Notes: generated by a model from the letters alone, not told the origin. 64,000 nt of DNA from Caprella mutica (GCA_947561585.1 CANNZV010001591.1:124739-188738), one strand, 5' to 3'; shown: positions 23,651 to 35,175, counted from the first letter of the stretch. Numbers and translations: made by a program.

Positions 23651-24835
23651 GCTACACTGTAGAGTGTGAGCCACACTGTAGAGTGTGAGCTACACTATAG
23701 AGTGTGAGCTACACTATAGAGTGTGAGCCACACTGTAGAGTGTGAGCCACACTGTAGAGTATGAGCCACACTGTAGAGTGTGAGCTACACTGTAGAGTGT
23801 GAGCTACACTGTAGAGTGTGAGCTACACTGTAGAGTGTGAGCTACACTGTAGAGTGTGAGCTACACTGTAGAGTGTGAGCTACACTGTAGAGTGTGAGCT
23901 ACACTGTAGAGTGTGAGCTACACTGTAGAGTGTGAGCTACACTGTAGAGTGTGAGCCACACTGTAGAGTGTGAGCTACACTGTAGAGTGTGAGCTACACT
24001 GTAGAGTGTGAGCTACACTGTAGAGTGTGAGCCACACTGTAGAGTGTGAGCCACACTGTAGAGTGTGAGCCACACTGTAGAGTGTGAGCCACACTGTAGA
24101 GTGTGAGCCACACTGTAGAGTGTGAGCTACACTGTAGAGTGTGAGCTACACTGTAGAGTGTGAGCTACACTGTAGAGTGTGAGCTACACTGTAGAGTGTG
24201 AGCCACACTGTAGAGTGTGAGCCACACTGTAGAGTGTGAGCCACACTGTAGAGTGTGAGCTACACTGTAGAGTGTGAGCTACACTGTAGAGTGTGAGCCA
24301 CACTGTAGAGTGTGAGCCACACTGTAGAGTGTGAGCTACACTATAGAGTGTGAGCTACACTGTAGAGTGTGAGCTACACTGTAGAGTGTGAGCTACACTG
24401 TAGAGTGTGAGCTACACTGTAGAGTGTGAGCTACACTGTAGAGTGTGAGCCACACTGTAGAGTGTGAGCCACACTGTAGAGTGTGAGCTACACTGTAGAG
24501 TGTGAGCTACACTGTAGAGTGTGAGCCACACTGTAGAGTGTGAGCTACACTGTAGAGTGTGAGCTACACTGTAGAGTGTGAGCTACACTGTAGAGTGTGA
24601 GCTACACTGTAGAGTGTGAGCTACACTGTAGAGTGTGAGCCACACTGTAGAGTGTGAGCCACACTGTAGAGTGTGAGCTACACTGTAGAGTGTGAGCCAC
24701 ACTGTAGAGTGTGAGCCACACTGTAGAGTGTGAGCCACACTGTAGAGTGTGAGCCACACTGTAGAGTGTGAGCCACACTGTAGAGTGTGAGCCACACTGT
24801 AGAGTGTGAGCCACACTGTAGAGTGTGAGCCACTC
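23651..24835. repeat. 19-bp palindrome-bearing minisatellite array
   Basis: About 62 copies of GAGTGTGAGCTACACTGTA or its GAGCCACAC variant. Most units contain CTACACTGTAG, an 11-bp palindrome with a central C, so single strands can fold into many small hairpins. Blocks of T-type and C-type units alternate. Open frames on the minus strand are repeat artefacts. Confidence 0.96.
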
Positions 24836-25285
24836 TGATGTCTTCCATAACTTTACTTTGTTAGTTACAATGAGCTGTATGTGCGTTACTTCGACACATG
24901 TGTTGTTTACTGTGTCTAAACTTAATAGAACAAACACCAAGTTTATTTGTATGGAAGTTAGTCACTTTGTATTGTTACACATACATATAGTGTAGTTAGT
25001 GACAGTATATATGCTAATATGGTGATGTAGCCACTTCAAAGTACCTTAGAACCCTCTCTAGTTATTGTTTTTTTAACAATGACATTATAAGATAATAAAC
25101 CTACCTTTTATTAATTAACTATCTTCAGTTTTCTCGAAATAGAATTTATCGTGAAAATAATCAGTCGTTAATATATTGCATGTATCCTATTACATTATTA
25201 CACAATTTGCATATTCCTTTAATAGAAAAGAAAGACAGTTGGTTCTCTCCCTATCAGTTTTTTGGATCATTTTCCTATACCAGGG
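24836..25285. other. AT-rich spacer, nothing recognised
   Basis: No gene or repeat identified. Confidence 0.5.
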
Positions 25286-25517
25286 ATGCTAAGTTTCCCT
25301 CTGAAATATAGAGAGATGTATGCCATGGATACAAAGTATCCCTCTGAAATATAGAGAGATGTATGCCATGGATACAAAGTATCCCTCTGAAATATAGAGA
25401 GATGTATGCCATGGATACAAAGTATCCCTCTGAAATATAGAGAGATGTATGCCATGGATACAAAGTATCCCTCTGAAATATAGAGAGATGTATGCCATGG
25501 ATACAAAGTATCCCTCC
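25286..25517. repeat. 43-bp minisatellite array
   Basis: Five identical copies plus a partial of a 43-bp unit containing ATGCCATGGATACAAAGTAT and CCCTCTGAAATATAGAGAGA. The flanking partial units are diverged (AAGTTTCCCTC at the start, TCCCTCCAAAG at the end). Confidence 0.95.
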
Positions 25518-25645
25518 AAAGAAAGTTTGCATCCCACACGACACTGAGACAGTAAGAGTGCTATAAAGTTACCCAATGAAATAAGTTAGTGATGCTGTGA
25601 AGTTAGAGTGAGTTGCTAATGCACACAACACAAACAACTCCAACA

Positions 25646-25800
25646 ACATGTAGTGTGCACTAACAACATGTAGTGTGCACTAACAACATGTAGTGTGCAC
25701 TAACAACATGTAGTGTGCACTAACAACATTTAGTGTGCACTAACAACATTTAGTGTGCACTAACAACATGTAGTGTGCACTAACTAACAACAACATAACA
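25646..25800. repeat. 20-bp minisatellite array
   Basis: Seven copies of TAACAACATGTAGTGTGCAC (two with ATTTAG), ending in an AACAACATAACAACATAA tail. Confidence 0.93.
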
Positions 25801-25867
25801 ACATAAATATTGCTTATAGTTCCATCGCATTATAAATTAATGATATCTATATTTTCTGCTCCATTTA

Positions 25868-26248
25868 CCGATTTGTACAATTTCGAAAATGCGCTGCGCT
25901 TTTTCAAACCCTTTTAACCTCCTAATGCCGAGTGTGAGTTAATGCCTTCTTTTTATTTTTTATGAAATTGAATACTAAAATATGTGTATGGGGCCGTACC
26001 GCCCAACGAACCTCCCTGTCAGATTATTAATGAATCATGAAGTGTACCATACAACAAACTAGCAGATAGAACAAACTAGCAGATACAACAAACTACATGA
26101 TGCCCATTTATGTTAAGAGTTTCTAAATAATCTTCATTTATAAGTATTTGATTTTATAATAAATAAAATGTAGGTATTAACGTAAGATTGGCATTAAGGG
26201 TTTAAAACGCGCAGCGTAATCTCGAGATTGTGCAAATTGCGCGGAACA
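25868..26248. mobile_element. Family L inverted-repeat element
   Basis: The left end reads TTTCGAAAATGCGCTGCGCT and the right end carries its diverged complement (CGCGCAGCGTAATCTCGAGA). CCTAATGCCGA and TTGGCATTAAGG extend the pairing. The interior holds a family C fragment. Related ends occur at 51530-51610 and 51905-52030. Confidence 0.6.
25985..26118 (+). mobile_element. Family C module fragment
   Basis: Matches copies at 42240, 59690 and 60810: GGGGCCGTACCGCCC, ATCATGAAGTGTACCATACA and AGCAGATACAACAAACTACA. Confidence 0.65.
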
Positions 26249-26307
26249 CATTCATCATCTAGCATGTTCCATTATGTTTTAATGCCTTTTTAATTAGTTT
26301 GATAATG

Positions 26308-26370
26308 TTTCAGCTCTAGATGTTTCAGCTCTAGATGTTTCAGCTCTAGATGTTTCAGCTCTAGATGTTT
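26308..26370. repeat. 15-bp tandem repeat
   Basis: Four copies of ATGTTTCAGCTCTAG. Confidence 0.93.
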
Positions 26371-26936
26371 CTCTAACATCCCTTCGCCACATTCACCATT
26401 AGTTTCAACATGTAACATCAGTTTGTTTGAGATGTTCTGTTCCTTTCCCCCCTCAGTGCCTCATCTCCCCTAATTAATGAAAAGCATTGCTATCTGCTCA
26501 AAGGAATGCATTCCCACTGTTTGAACACAGGGAATCATTCCTCATATGGGAATTGGAGTAATTCCTACCTCAAACATATATGGGAATTATTCCTCTTATG
26601 GCAATTGTAGATATGAGACTGATGAAATAATAATATTTTGATAATTTGTATCTATGTGATGACATCATGTAGGAACTTACACATTTCTGTTTATTTTTCA
26701 CTTCATAATGCATGTTATTTTTCTCTGTTTCTTACCTTCCAAATTGTGTCTCATTCTTTTCTGTATCTTTCTTGCCTCCCACGTGCCGCTTATCATCATT
26801 TTTATTGTCACAAAAAGGTTTTGATGTTGTGCTAATTATTTTTACAACTGTAATATCTGAGAATTAAATATTGAATGAGTGATATTTACCTGTTAAATTA
26901 TTATATTTCTACTAATTACTTCATAACAGCTACTTT
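26371..26936. other. AT-rich spacer, nothing recognised
   Basis: Contains duplicated GGAAT-TATTCCTC-TATGG motifs (26517-26610) but no supportable gene. Confidence 0.45.
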
Positions 26937-27108
26937 GGGTAAGGTTCGAGTTATTGGACAGTCACATTTTCGATAGCATAATAAAAATTATATAATGTAA
27001 CTTTTAACTTGATTCAGATTTCAATAAAGAGTTAAAATGTTAAATTATATACTTTTTTCCCTATAAAATCGAAAATATTGAACAGTTCGCTACCTCGAAA
27101 CTTACCCC
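26937..27108. mobile_element. Family A MITE (full copy)
   Basis: GGGTAAGGTTCGAGTTATTG on the left; ATCGAAAATATTGAACAGTT then CGAAACTTACCCC on the right. Confidence 0.8.
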
Positions 27109-28329
27109 ATCAACTTCTGATTTAATTCCTTTTGTATTTTGTGCCCGTGGGTAAAATTCAGAAATATCGCCTCACCATGCTCCCTTTTTTCTCTACCGGG
27201 CCACACAAGTTCTAATGTTTTACCAGCACTAAGTTGGTATGACTTATAGCCATGTCACAGCAGGTGCTGGGGGGTTTATCTCTTCCAAATCGCTGTCATT
27301 TGTTCAATGATATCATTACTAATGATTTATTTGCTGTGGTGGTTAGTAGGTGGTACTGCCATCTCACCCTCATGCTGTTCTGTAGCTAGTGCTGGCACTG
27401 CTATTGCTGTGGCTTGGCTAGCGTGCTGGGACTGACATGGCGCTAACGGTGCAAGGGTCTATGTGCTACCGTACATAGATCATTCTAAAGCATCTCAAAG
27501 TGATGTAACTCATTTCCAATAGTCAGATAAGTGCGTGTGTCTTTGGTATAATCAATTTAATGGGACACTGCAATATTATTTATAGGGCATGAGATGCACT
27601 GTTGGAAAACCAGTGCACTGACAGTGTATGTACTTCAGTACACATAAGTAATGTACTTGCTTTGTAAGTAATGTACTTGGATTGTAAGTAATGTACTTCA
27701 ATGGTGAATAAGTAATATACTTAGTTTGTCACATCAAAGTAACTCTCACTGCAACTGTTCAATTTCAAAATGTTCAATATTTTCAGTTTGGTAGCCTCGC
27801 ACGCTACATAAATTTCTATCACCTTTTTTCTTCAAATCACTATTTTTGTTTATTTCAAATTATATTACAAGGTTCCCTTTTTTTCACCATCCCCTCACCG
27901 TTATCCCCCCTAACCCCCATGACCCCTCCTCACCCCCCTTGCTTATTATTACACAGTATTATCAGTCGTAAAATATCTTATAGCTAACCCCTGGATGTTT
28001 GTTCTGAACCTTCACCAACGGAACAGTTGGTACTCCTGTGTGTCACACTGATATTATTCACACAAAACAGTTGGTACTCCTGTGTCACACTGATATTATT
28101 TCAATTTTCTTTACTTTAGGTATTTCCTGGTCATTTTCCAACATAGCAAGGGGTGTCAAAGATTAAACTAGAACATGGCTGAAATGTTTTTTCTGATAAT
28201 TTTTTGAGTTATTCTTTAGTTATCAAATTAGCACAAAAAGTGTGATATATCACACTTCAACCTTTTATTATTTCTTTGCTCACATTTACTCACTTAATAT
28301 CTATGTAAACCGTGTTTGTTGAATGATAA
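27109..28329. other. Unique spacer with small repeats
   Basis: Holds degenerate AAGTAATGTACTTGG repeats (27640-27725) and a two-copy repeat of ACAGTTGGTACTCCTGTG (28023-28099). No exon is supported. Confidence 0.5.
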
Positions 28330-28815
28330 AGGCTTAATTTAACGTCATGACTCAAATAACGCTCTTTAAAAATTTCACTAACGTTTTTACTCTACTATCG
28401 CCAAATTTGGTTTACTTACACCATCTTGTTCACAAATTACGAATCTGTACCATTATGTTACTTGATTGAAAAATATGATACACACCGGTAAGATTATATT
28501 TTCAAGTGTTAATTAAAATCTCAAAGTTGAAGTTATGTAAACTTTCGAATAGAAAGATGTATATTGATTATATTCACTATATTCATCATCAGGTATTAAG
28601 AACCTGGTTATGTGTTATGACCAGCTGTTGTATGTTGGTCCATGTTCAGTATTCTATATAATGAAAGAATATTAATAATTTCATTATTTTTCCAATCAAA
28701 TAACATAATGGTATAGATTCATATTATCTGAACAAGATGGTGTACGTAAACCAAAATTAGCGATATTTGAGATATGACGTTATTGAAATTAAATAGCGAT
28801 ATTTGAGTTACATAA
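28330..28815. mobile_element. Family I long inverted-repeat element
   Basis: Arms of about 110 bp face each other: TTACACCATCTTGTTCACAA with ACCATTATGTTACTTGATTG on the left; CAATCAAATAACATAATGGT with GAACAAGATGGTGTACGTAA on the right. A related copy lies in intron 1 of the ER-lectin gene (48655-48895). Confidence 0.7.
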
Positions 28816-28851
28816 TTAATATAATTTATTAAATAAAAATTTCTATTGTCT

Positions 28852-28906
28852 ATCTTGTAATATGATCGGACATGTGTAACCGTCCGATAAGTGTGAGCTT
28901 ACCCTT
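28852..28906. mobile_element. Family A MITE (right half only)
   Basis: TAATATGATCGGACATGTGT then CCGTCCGATAAGTGTGAGCT. Left arm missing. Confidence 0.6.
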
Positions 28907-29039
28907 ATCACCGTGGTCTCGGTGCCTATAGCATTGTTTCTCTCTGCCCAGGAGATGTACTGTTATTTTGACTGTGTCATAGCCAGTCATTAGCACTGTA
29001 CGGTGATGCTTAAAGGCACCCGCTATGCAACTTACTACT

Positions 29040-29245
29040 ATTAAATTGATACAGTGGTTATGTTGAACAAGAGAGATATTTCTTATAGTTATCAATGAGT
29101 TATAGCTATTAACAGTTTCTTAAATGATAACCAATGCAAAGAGACAGCGCCATCACACGGACAGTCATTGCATCAATTGACTGTGTGGTCTTTGCATTAT
29201 TTTTTACAATTATCCTCCATAGGAAGAATTTACTGAAATAAATAT
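29040..29245 (-). mobile_element. Family H dispersed repeat (inverted copy)
   Basis: Inverted relative to the copies at 11455 and 30540: GTTTCTTAAATGATAACCAA, GACAGCGCCATCACACGGAC and ATTGCATCAATTGACTGTGT. Confidence 0.7.
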
Positions 29246-30535
29246 TAAAATAAATAACCGTTTCTTGTTATTACTCACCTTCTCACATAATTACATCTCA
29301 TTACCCCAAATATTTCCCCTGTTTTCTCTGTTCAATTCACTGCAATTGCCTAAAGTGTACCAGTTTTCCTGTTCAACTCTTAGAAAGCTGTTAAGTTGAA
29401 CTCTCCATTTGCACCTCCTCTAATTGTTTGGTGTTACCTAATTTAGAGGAATTGAAGTTAGAGGGTGTGTGAATTAGATGTAGGTATTTAAGTGTACACA
29501 CGCAGTGTGTGTATTCTCATACACACAGTGTGTACTAAATTACTCACATTTACACTTGTTATTCATTTTGTTTTGCTTTCACCTTTACTTTCCTCGCCAA
29601 ACCTCAAAGTTATTCGGTTACTCCCTGTGCTAAAGGAGGAAGATAGGAATGGAACAGAAAGAGAGATGAATAGAAGAGAGAAGTGGTAGAGAGAGAGAGA
29701 ATAATGCTTGTTAATAATATTAAGAACATTATTTATTCTTAATATTACCAATTAATAGTCGCTGTATTTTATCATGCAAGCATGTAGAATAAGTTTTATA
29801 CTTTAAGTAGATGTCTTGTTAAGAGAAAAAGTTTTGCCTCGAAAGCAATGTATAGGCCTACACAAGTTATTTATATGTTCTTATTTTGATGTGAGAAAAA
29901 TTATTATTTCTCTTTGTGCTTTTTTAGTTTTTATTCTGTCTAGTATTTCTAATATGCGTTTAGAACCCCCTCCCCCCCCCCCTCTGGTATAACCACAGGA
30001 GAGTATTTTCACCTGTATACACCCCCTCACTTTCACGTCACGCTCACAGTGTCACGAGTGGGACACACAATGTCCGTCTGTCCCACCCTACCTAGTGACA
30101 GAGTATGCTATCTGACACTTCTCGCAATGGTGAGATGTGAGCAGATAGCATACTTATAGCATTGTATCTACTACTAGGGAAATTAAGAGAGAATTTGTTA
30201 AGTAACTTTAAATGTCCTGGCTTAGCCTTGTGTCACTTGTTAGTAACATACTAGTCCTAATCTCCCTTTCCTTAAAGTCATGTTAGTACTCATGTTAGTA
30301 CCTGTGTTAACTAGTAATTAAAAGTGTACCTTATGAAGGAATAGCGTCATGGTTTCCGTGGCACTGTAATCGTGTCCTGAAATTATATGTTTTATCTTCT
30401 CATGACTGCATTTCTTATCTCAGTTTGCACTGTGTGAACAACTTTACTGAGTCTAACGTACTGAAAAGAACATCTTGAACATAAACTGAAATTTGGAGAT
30501 AAAGGTACAAGTTCACAGGGGTTATTTCCTTGGTA
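29246..30535. other. Unique spacer, nothing recognised
   Basis: Includes GAGAGAG microsatellite near 29688 and a C-rich run near 29970-29985 (CCCCTCCCCCCCCCCC). No supportable gene. Confidence 0.45.
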
Positions 30536-30700
30536 TCATATTTGTAAATTCTTCTTATGGAGGATAATTGTATAAAATAATGCAAAGACCACACAGTCAA
30601 TTGATGCAATGACTGTCCGAGTGATGGCGCTGTCTCTTCGCATTGGCTATCATTTAAGAAACTGTTAATATAACTCATTGTAAACTATAATATATGTTGT
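30536..30700 (+). mobile_element. Family H dispersed repeat
   Basis: Nearly identical to 11455-11600 over about 130 bp (ACACAGTCAATTGATGCAAT, GTGATGGCGCTGTCTCTT). Confidence 0.7.
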
Positions 30701-31010
30701 TCAAACAATATATTCACTATGTAGCAATAATAACTCCAACTCTATCTTCAATTACTAGACTATTCTTTCATCTCTTTTCCTAACCTGACATCTTTCTCTT
30801 CTCGCTCTATTTGTAGTTGTTTGAAAAGTGTTCCCCCTGCCCCTTTGTTTGGGTTTACTCTTCTGATAGCCATACCCTGTAGTTGTGGCCTTTAACCCTA
30901 TGTTGGTATAGCGGTCTGATTAGGGCGCTATTTGCTTTTCCACGATATTGGGGCTATTAGGAATGTTTCAGCCTCATATTGATATAGAGCATTAGATTTT
31001 CTTAGTTTGT

Positions 31011-31316
31011 TTCAGAGGATAGCGCTAGGGTTATGCTCTTCAACTACGAGGTCTTAGATTTTGTGTTAGGTAGACTCATAGTCCTTATTTGCTGTCACCA
31101 CTTCATTTTCCTCTTCCATCCGTGAGTGCAGCCCTTTACTGTATTTGCAGGGTAGCTTTTTTGCATCCATGAGCATTGTCACCGACTGGTGGTAAGTGAC
31201 TGTTCATAGAGCCACTTACCTCTCTGACTGCTTCTTCCAGTCCCTTGTACTTAATTTTCATTTGATGTCAGCGATATGGCCTTTGGTTCCAAAGCGGACG
31301 TTATTCCCCACTAAAT
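31011..31316 (+). mobile_element. Family B retroposon, 5'-truncated copy
   Basis: Begins at GAGGATAGCGCTAGGGTTAT and runs to the family 3' end (GGACGTTATTCCCCACTAAA), with an internal deletion after GAGTGCAGCC. The 5' truncation fits LINE-driven retroposition. Confidence 0.78.
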
Positions 31317-31852
31317 TATAATGTTATCACCAAGACTATAATGTGGTTATATATTAGAAAGTATTTCCCTCATCACATGCATGTGAACAATGTGAATAAG
31401 TCGCATGGTAATGGCTCTCACATTCATGTGATACTCTCAAGATGAAATTTATTTTTCTCGGTTTGTTTAGATTAGTTATAGAATAGTTGTGTTTTTATGA
31501 ATAAAAGTTAGTAATAGCTATATCTTAAATAAAGTCACTGTGATGATGCTAATTTCGCAAATTACAGTTTCTAATAATTTCCTAACAGATTTATCGTCGT
31601 GTACCCAGACCAATTTTAAACTATCTACTAACATGACAATTAGTAAAGTATCTTTTGGAATGTGAAATGGGTATCTATGAAACAATCATCCTAGATAGTT
31701 TTTTCTTTGACTGTACATTCCATTGTGTCTTTGATGTGCTACAGTAAACACTTTGAGTTGTGTATAGAGAGTTAATAAACATTAGTCATTACTGCACTAT
31801 TTAAGACTATTACAATATGTTTGACATGTCATGTATTCGTATTCAACATTAA

Positions 31853-31959
31853 GGTACAATTTGCATGCAGCGTTTGTTGCGATGATCGCCCTGCAATAGG
31901 AATAGCATTGTACTACTGCTCAGCGATAATCGCAACAATCGCTGCATTCAGTACGTACC
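31853..31959. mobile_element. TTAA-flanked 107-bp MITE
   Basis: TTAA at 31849-31852 and 31960-31963. The arms pair over about 40 bp: TGCATGCAGCGTTTGTTGCG on the left against CGCAACAATCGCTGCATTCA on the right, with GGTAC/GTACC at the tips. TTAA target sites are typical of piggyBac-type transposition. Confidence 0.65.
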
Positions 31960-32140
31960 TTAACTGATGTTGTCCCGATAGGGGTTATCCCCTCACCGTT
32001 AATATGCCACAGTGTACCGTAGCTTTGTTATTGTGTTCACATCTCCTTTGTTTTGATAAGTAACTCACGAATGTGGGGAGAAAGAAATGAATGGTTAGAT
32101 TGAACTAACGGACACTGGGGCCAACTTGGCCAAACTATGT

Positions 32141-32343
32141 GGGGTGAGTACCGGGTTATTGGACCCTTCCACAGTTCCGATCTTATAAGAAAAAAATGTA
32201 TAATAATTATTGTTTAATTTTTTAATTGTTTTTCATGATAGCCATGGACACCAATTAAATTGAAAGTTAAATTATAATAATGATTAATTTATTTCTTATA
32301 GGATCGAAAATGTGGAACCATTTGATAACTTGGAACTTACCCT
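32141..32343. mobile_element. Family A MITE (full copy)
   Basis: GGGGTGAGTACCGGGTTATT on the left; ATCGAAAATGTGGAACCATT then ACTTGGAACTTACCCTA on the right; inner ATGATAGCCATGGACACC centre. It lies in the intron just upstream of the Frizzled exon. Confidence 0.8.
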
Positions 32344-33196
32344 ATGCTGTTTTTGAAGAGATAACATACAACTTTATTGACAATTTTGAGATAATATACT
32401 GACTAATAAAGCGTCTGTTCGTTAAATCTTCCTTTGATTTTATAAACTAAAAAATGTTCTGGTAATTTTTTAAATTTTCCTGATAATTAATTAGGTTTGT
32501 TAACATCAATCATATCCACAACAGGTAATATGGATATAATTTTATCAATGTAATTCATTGAATAATTCCAAGAGATAATTCCTGTTGTTACTAATCCTTT
32601 ATTGTTAGTTTTTCCTCTGATTCCAAGTTACAGAAATACCCTCTGACATATAGTTCATATTTCCTAACGTTCTACCACCTCCAAAATATTTTCATCAAAC
32701 TAATGTATTTTAATAGGCTACTCTCGAGACTTTCCTCCAGATTGCCTTTGCGCTAATCCTCCTACCTTTTAATCCTTTAATCGTCATCTTTTAATCCTTT
32801 AATCGTCCTCTCCTCTGCCTTTTAATCTTCAGAACTAAATTGTATTTGTGAGGCAGAGCAAAACATTTTAGTTTGGGGACGAATTATAAATAACTCTGGA
32901 TGTTTACTTGGCACAGTCTCAGTTATGAGATTAGGGCTATTAAACTAATTAGTTGATATATTAAATAGCATTTTACGGATAGTGAGATAATTATTTACTA
33001 ATGTTAGTCATTTACATTTATCATTTCCTTCTTCTTTCATCCATCCTATTCTCGTTTTACGTCAACCATCAAATTAAGTGTTATTAATAAAAGATTTAAA
33101 ATTAATTAAATCTCCTTGCTTTATTTCATTACATTATATATTTAATTTTTTATCTCCATTATCTTGCAAATAGTTGACTCTTTTCCTCTTTTGCAG

Positions 33197-33729
33197 GCGA
33201 TGTGCTGACGGGTGCCTGTTACGTTGGTCTGTGGAATGTCCCCTCAATGCTGATGTTCGTGCTCATCCCTCACTTCTTCTACCTGGTCCTGGGTACCATC
33301 TTCCTATTCGTGGGCTTCGTGTCCCTCTTCAGGGTAAGGTCCTTGATCAAGCACAGTGGCACCAAGACGGATAAGATGGCCCGTTTCGTGGTGCGTATCG
33401 GAGTGTTCAGTCTCCTCTATTCAGTACCAGCATGGATTGTAGTGGCTTGTTTGACGTACGAATTCACCTACCACGATGACTGGATGCTGGGGTGGCAGCA
33501 GGAGAAGTGCCACCTCGACCAGGACCCGTGGCTCCGTTACGGGATCAGCTGTCCCCCCGGAACAGACCACCACATCCGGCCCCCACTCATTTTCTTCCTC
33601 ATCAAGTACCTGGCTTCTCTCTTGGTAGGCATCACCGCCGGTTTCTGGGTTTGGTCCGGTAAAACCGTTATGATCTGGAAAAACTGTTACAACAATTGCA
33701 TGGGTAGAAGATCTGCCAGTTACGTGTGA
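33197..33729 (+). CDS. fz: Frizzled receptor (FZD1/2/7 class), last coding exon
   Basis: C-terminal 176 residues of a Frizzled seven-pass Wnt receptor of the plasma membrane. The exon follows TTTTGCAG (33189-33196) and starts in phase 1, completing the G of GDVLTGACYVG. Seen in order: TM5 (about residues 17-44 of the exon), intracellular loop 3 with TKTDK, TM6 (VVRIGVFSLLYSVPAW), an extracellular loop 3 with two Cys (KCHLD, ISCPP), TM7 (IKYLASLLVGITAGFWVW) and the family-defining KTxxxW motif as KTVMIW, known to recruit Dishevelled. It ends RSASYV, a class I PDZ ligand like the end of Drosophila Fz. The FZD1/2/7 assignment rests on the loop 3 SCP motif and the tail. The cysteine-rich Wnt-binding domain and TM1-4 must lie in upstream exons that I could not find. 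GC is far above the flanks. Confidence 0.95.
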
Positions 33730-33963
33730 CAATCAACCCCTGCTTGGTCACCCCAACCTCCACAACCCCACCTTATGAACCCACACGCTCTCAACAGCAA
33801 CCCCCTGACTCAACCTCTGCACGTGGCGCCATCTAGCAACGCTTCCTTCATTCACCACCAGGGGGGCGGCGCGTCTTCTGCCACGCCTCTTCAGAGTAAC
33901 CGCCACCTGTCGGAGGAGATGATGCCCTTCAGACACACTCCTGACGGGGAGACTAACTTCTGA
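33730..33963 (+). CDS. In-frame 77-codon extension downstream of the Frizzled stop (possible readthrough)
   Basis: After the TGA at 33727-33729 the same frame stays open for 77 codons, to a TGA at 33961-33963. By hand count about 64% of its third positions are G or C, whereas the DNA right after 33963 drops to the AT-rich background. The stop context is UGA followed by C, the leakiest class known in animals. The predicted tail is disordered, rich in P, N, S, H and Q, and ends DGETNF. That end fits a class I PDZ ligand and resembles the GETTV ends of vertebrate FZD1/2/7. Alternatives are a GC-rich 3' UTR, an unseen alternative splice, or a sequencing or assembly error at the stop. I infer coding potential; translation is not shown. 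Confidence 0.5.
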   Translation, partial: QSTPAWSPQPPQPHLMNPHALNSNPLTQPLHVAPSSNASFIHHQGGGASSATPLQSNRHLSEEMMPFRHTPDGETNF

Positions 33964-35175
33964 AAGTAGTTCACAAATTTAACTGTTCGTAAATTTGCCA
34001 AATTGGTTGAAATAGCTACTCTTTAGTCTACTTATTGAACACCTTTAGAGGCACAATATGTCAGTCACAATGTTAGCTTATTTCACAGCGTGTGTCGTGT
34101 TCTCCCTACTAGGGGTAAAGTCACAATCACCCCCTAGGTACCCCCTCACCCCTCACTGTGACCAATGCAGGACGTTAGTAATCATGCCATTGACTCACCG
34201 CAAGGCTCACATTCATTTAGAGTTTATTGTGAGTCTAAAGCACCTCACTTTTGTAGCACTAGCTTCATCTCATCTTAGTATTAGCTAATTTCTAGTGGTA
34301 AATAACTCCAATCAAAACTCATTCTAATATCTTTAAGAGTCAGATGTGGATAGTTTGGAATACTGGGGGAATATCTTTACTTTTTTGATAGTTATTTACA
34401 TTTCCCCCATTATGTGCATACTAGTCTCATCACTGTCAGGGTTAGCTAGTTTGTTATAGCACCTAGTGAACTGTTACAACTAGCCACTTACCTAATTGAT
34501 AACGCTGTTACTAGTTATCTAAAGTTAACCTAGAACTAGGTTAACTATAGTTTTTCCAAGGTAAACCTAGTTAACTAGGCTAACCTAGAACTAATTACTT
34601 TGTTTATTTCTTTAACGAAATTTGCATTTAACTTGGTCTACCCTTGAAGTGAATCCTAGTTTTCTATGACTTGCCTAACTTTTAACTAGGGTAACTATTA
34701 TACTAGTTTCAGTTCACTAGCTGTTATTTCTATGTTCCCTAGTGACAGGCAGCTAAAATCACTACATGGCAGCTGTTCTCTAGTTGCCAAGTGGCACTAT
34801 ATTCCCCCAGTCTGGCTCTACCCCCCATTTAATGGGGGTAATTAGGTGTAAAGTGTTGCCATATATTGTTTGTATAATTTATTTTTGTATAAAGACAGTA
34901 GATTGTTGTTAGAAATTAAATGTGAAAATAGACTTTAGATGAAAAGTTCAACTGTTTAGTTAGGTTAGAAATTTGATGCGAATTCTAATTCGTGTGTTTT
35001 GATTCTCTAAATTTGACGCGGTAGCTAAATTAATTTAGTAAAACTTTCATTGTGTACAAAACTGTTAGTGACAAATATTATAAAATACTAAGTATTCCCA
35101 ACTCAAATTTAATGTTGAATTTGTGTTCAAGATGAATATTTTCATTAATTTATAATGGTATCGATTGTCGTAGTT
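33964..35175 (+). other. Probable Frizzled 3' UTR and following spacer
   Basis: AT-rich sequence with TTAACCTAG/CTAGGTTAAC short repeats (34520-34600) and no clear AATAAA close to the stop; ATTAAA occurs near 34914. The UTR end cannot be fixed from sequence alone. A 76-codon open frame at 34058 has a signal-peptide-like start but no other support. Confidence 0.4.

Noticed and set aside
33724..33796. A 73-nt intron (GTGTGA...CAACAG) removing the Frizzled stop
   Set aside because: Splicing it shifts the frame and hits a stop after about 12 codons, whereas simple readthrough keeps 77 codons open. It is also short for an intron in this window.
33421..33936. Minus-strand frames opposite the Frizzled exon
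   Set aside because: Shadows of the GC-rich coding exon and its extension.
34058..34288. 76-codon frame with a signal-peptide-like start (MLAYFTACVVFSLLGV)
   Set aside because: Lies in the probable Frizzled 3' UTR, in AT-rich DNA, without conserved cysteine pattern, family motif or splice support.
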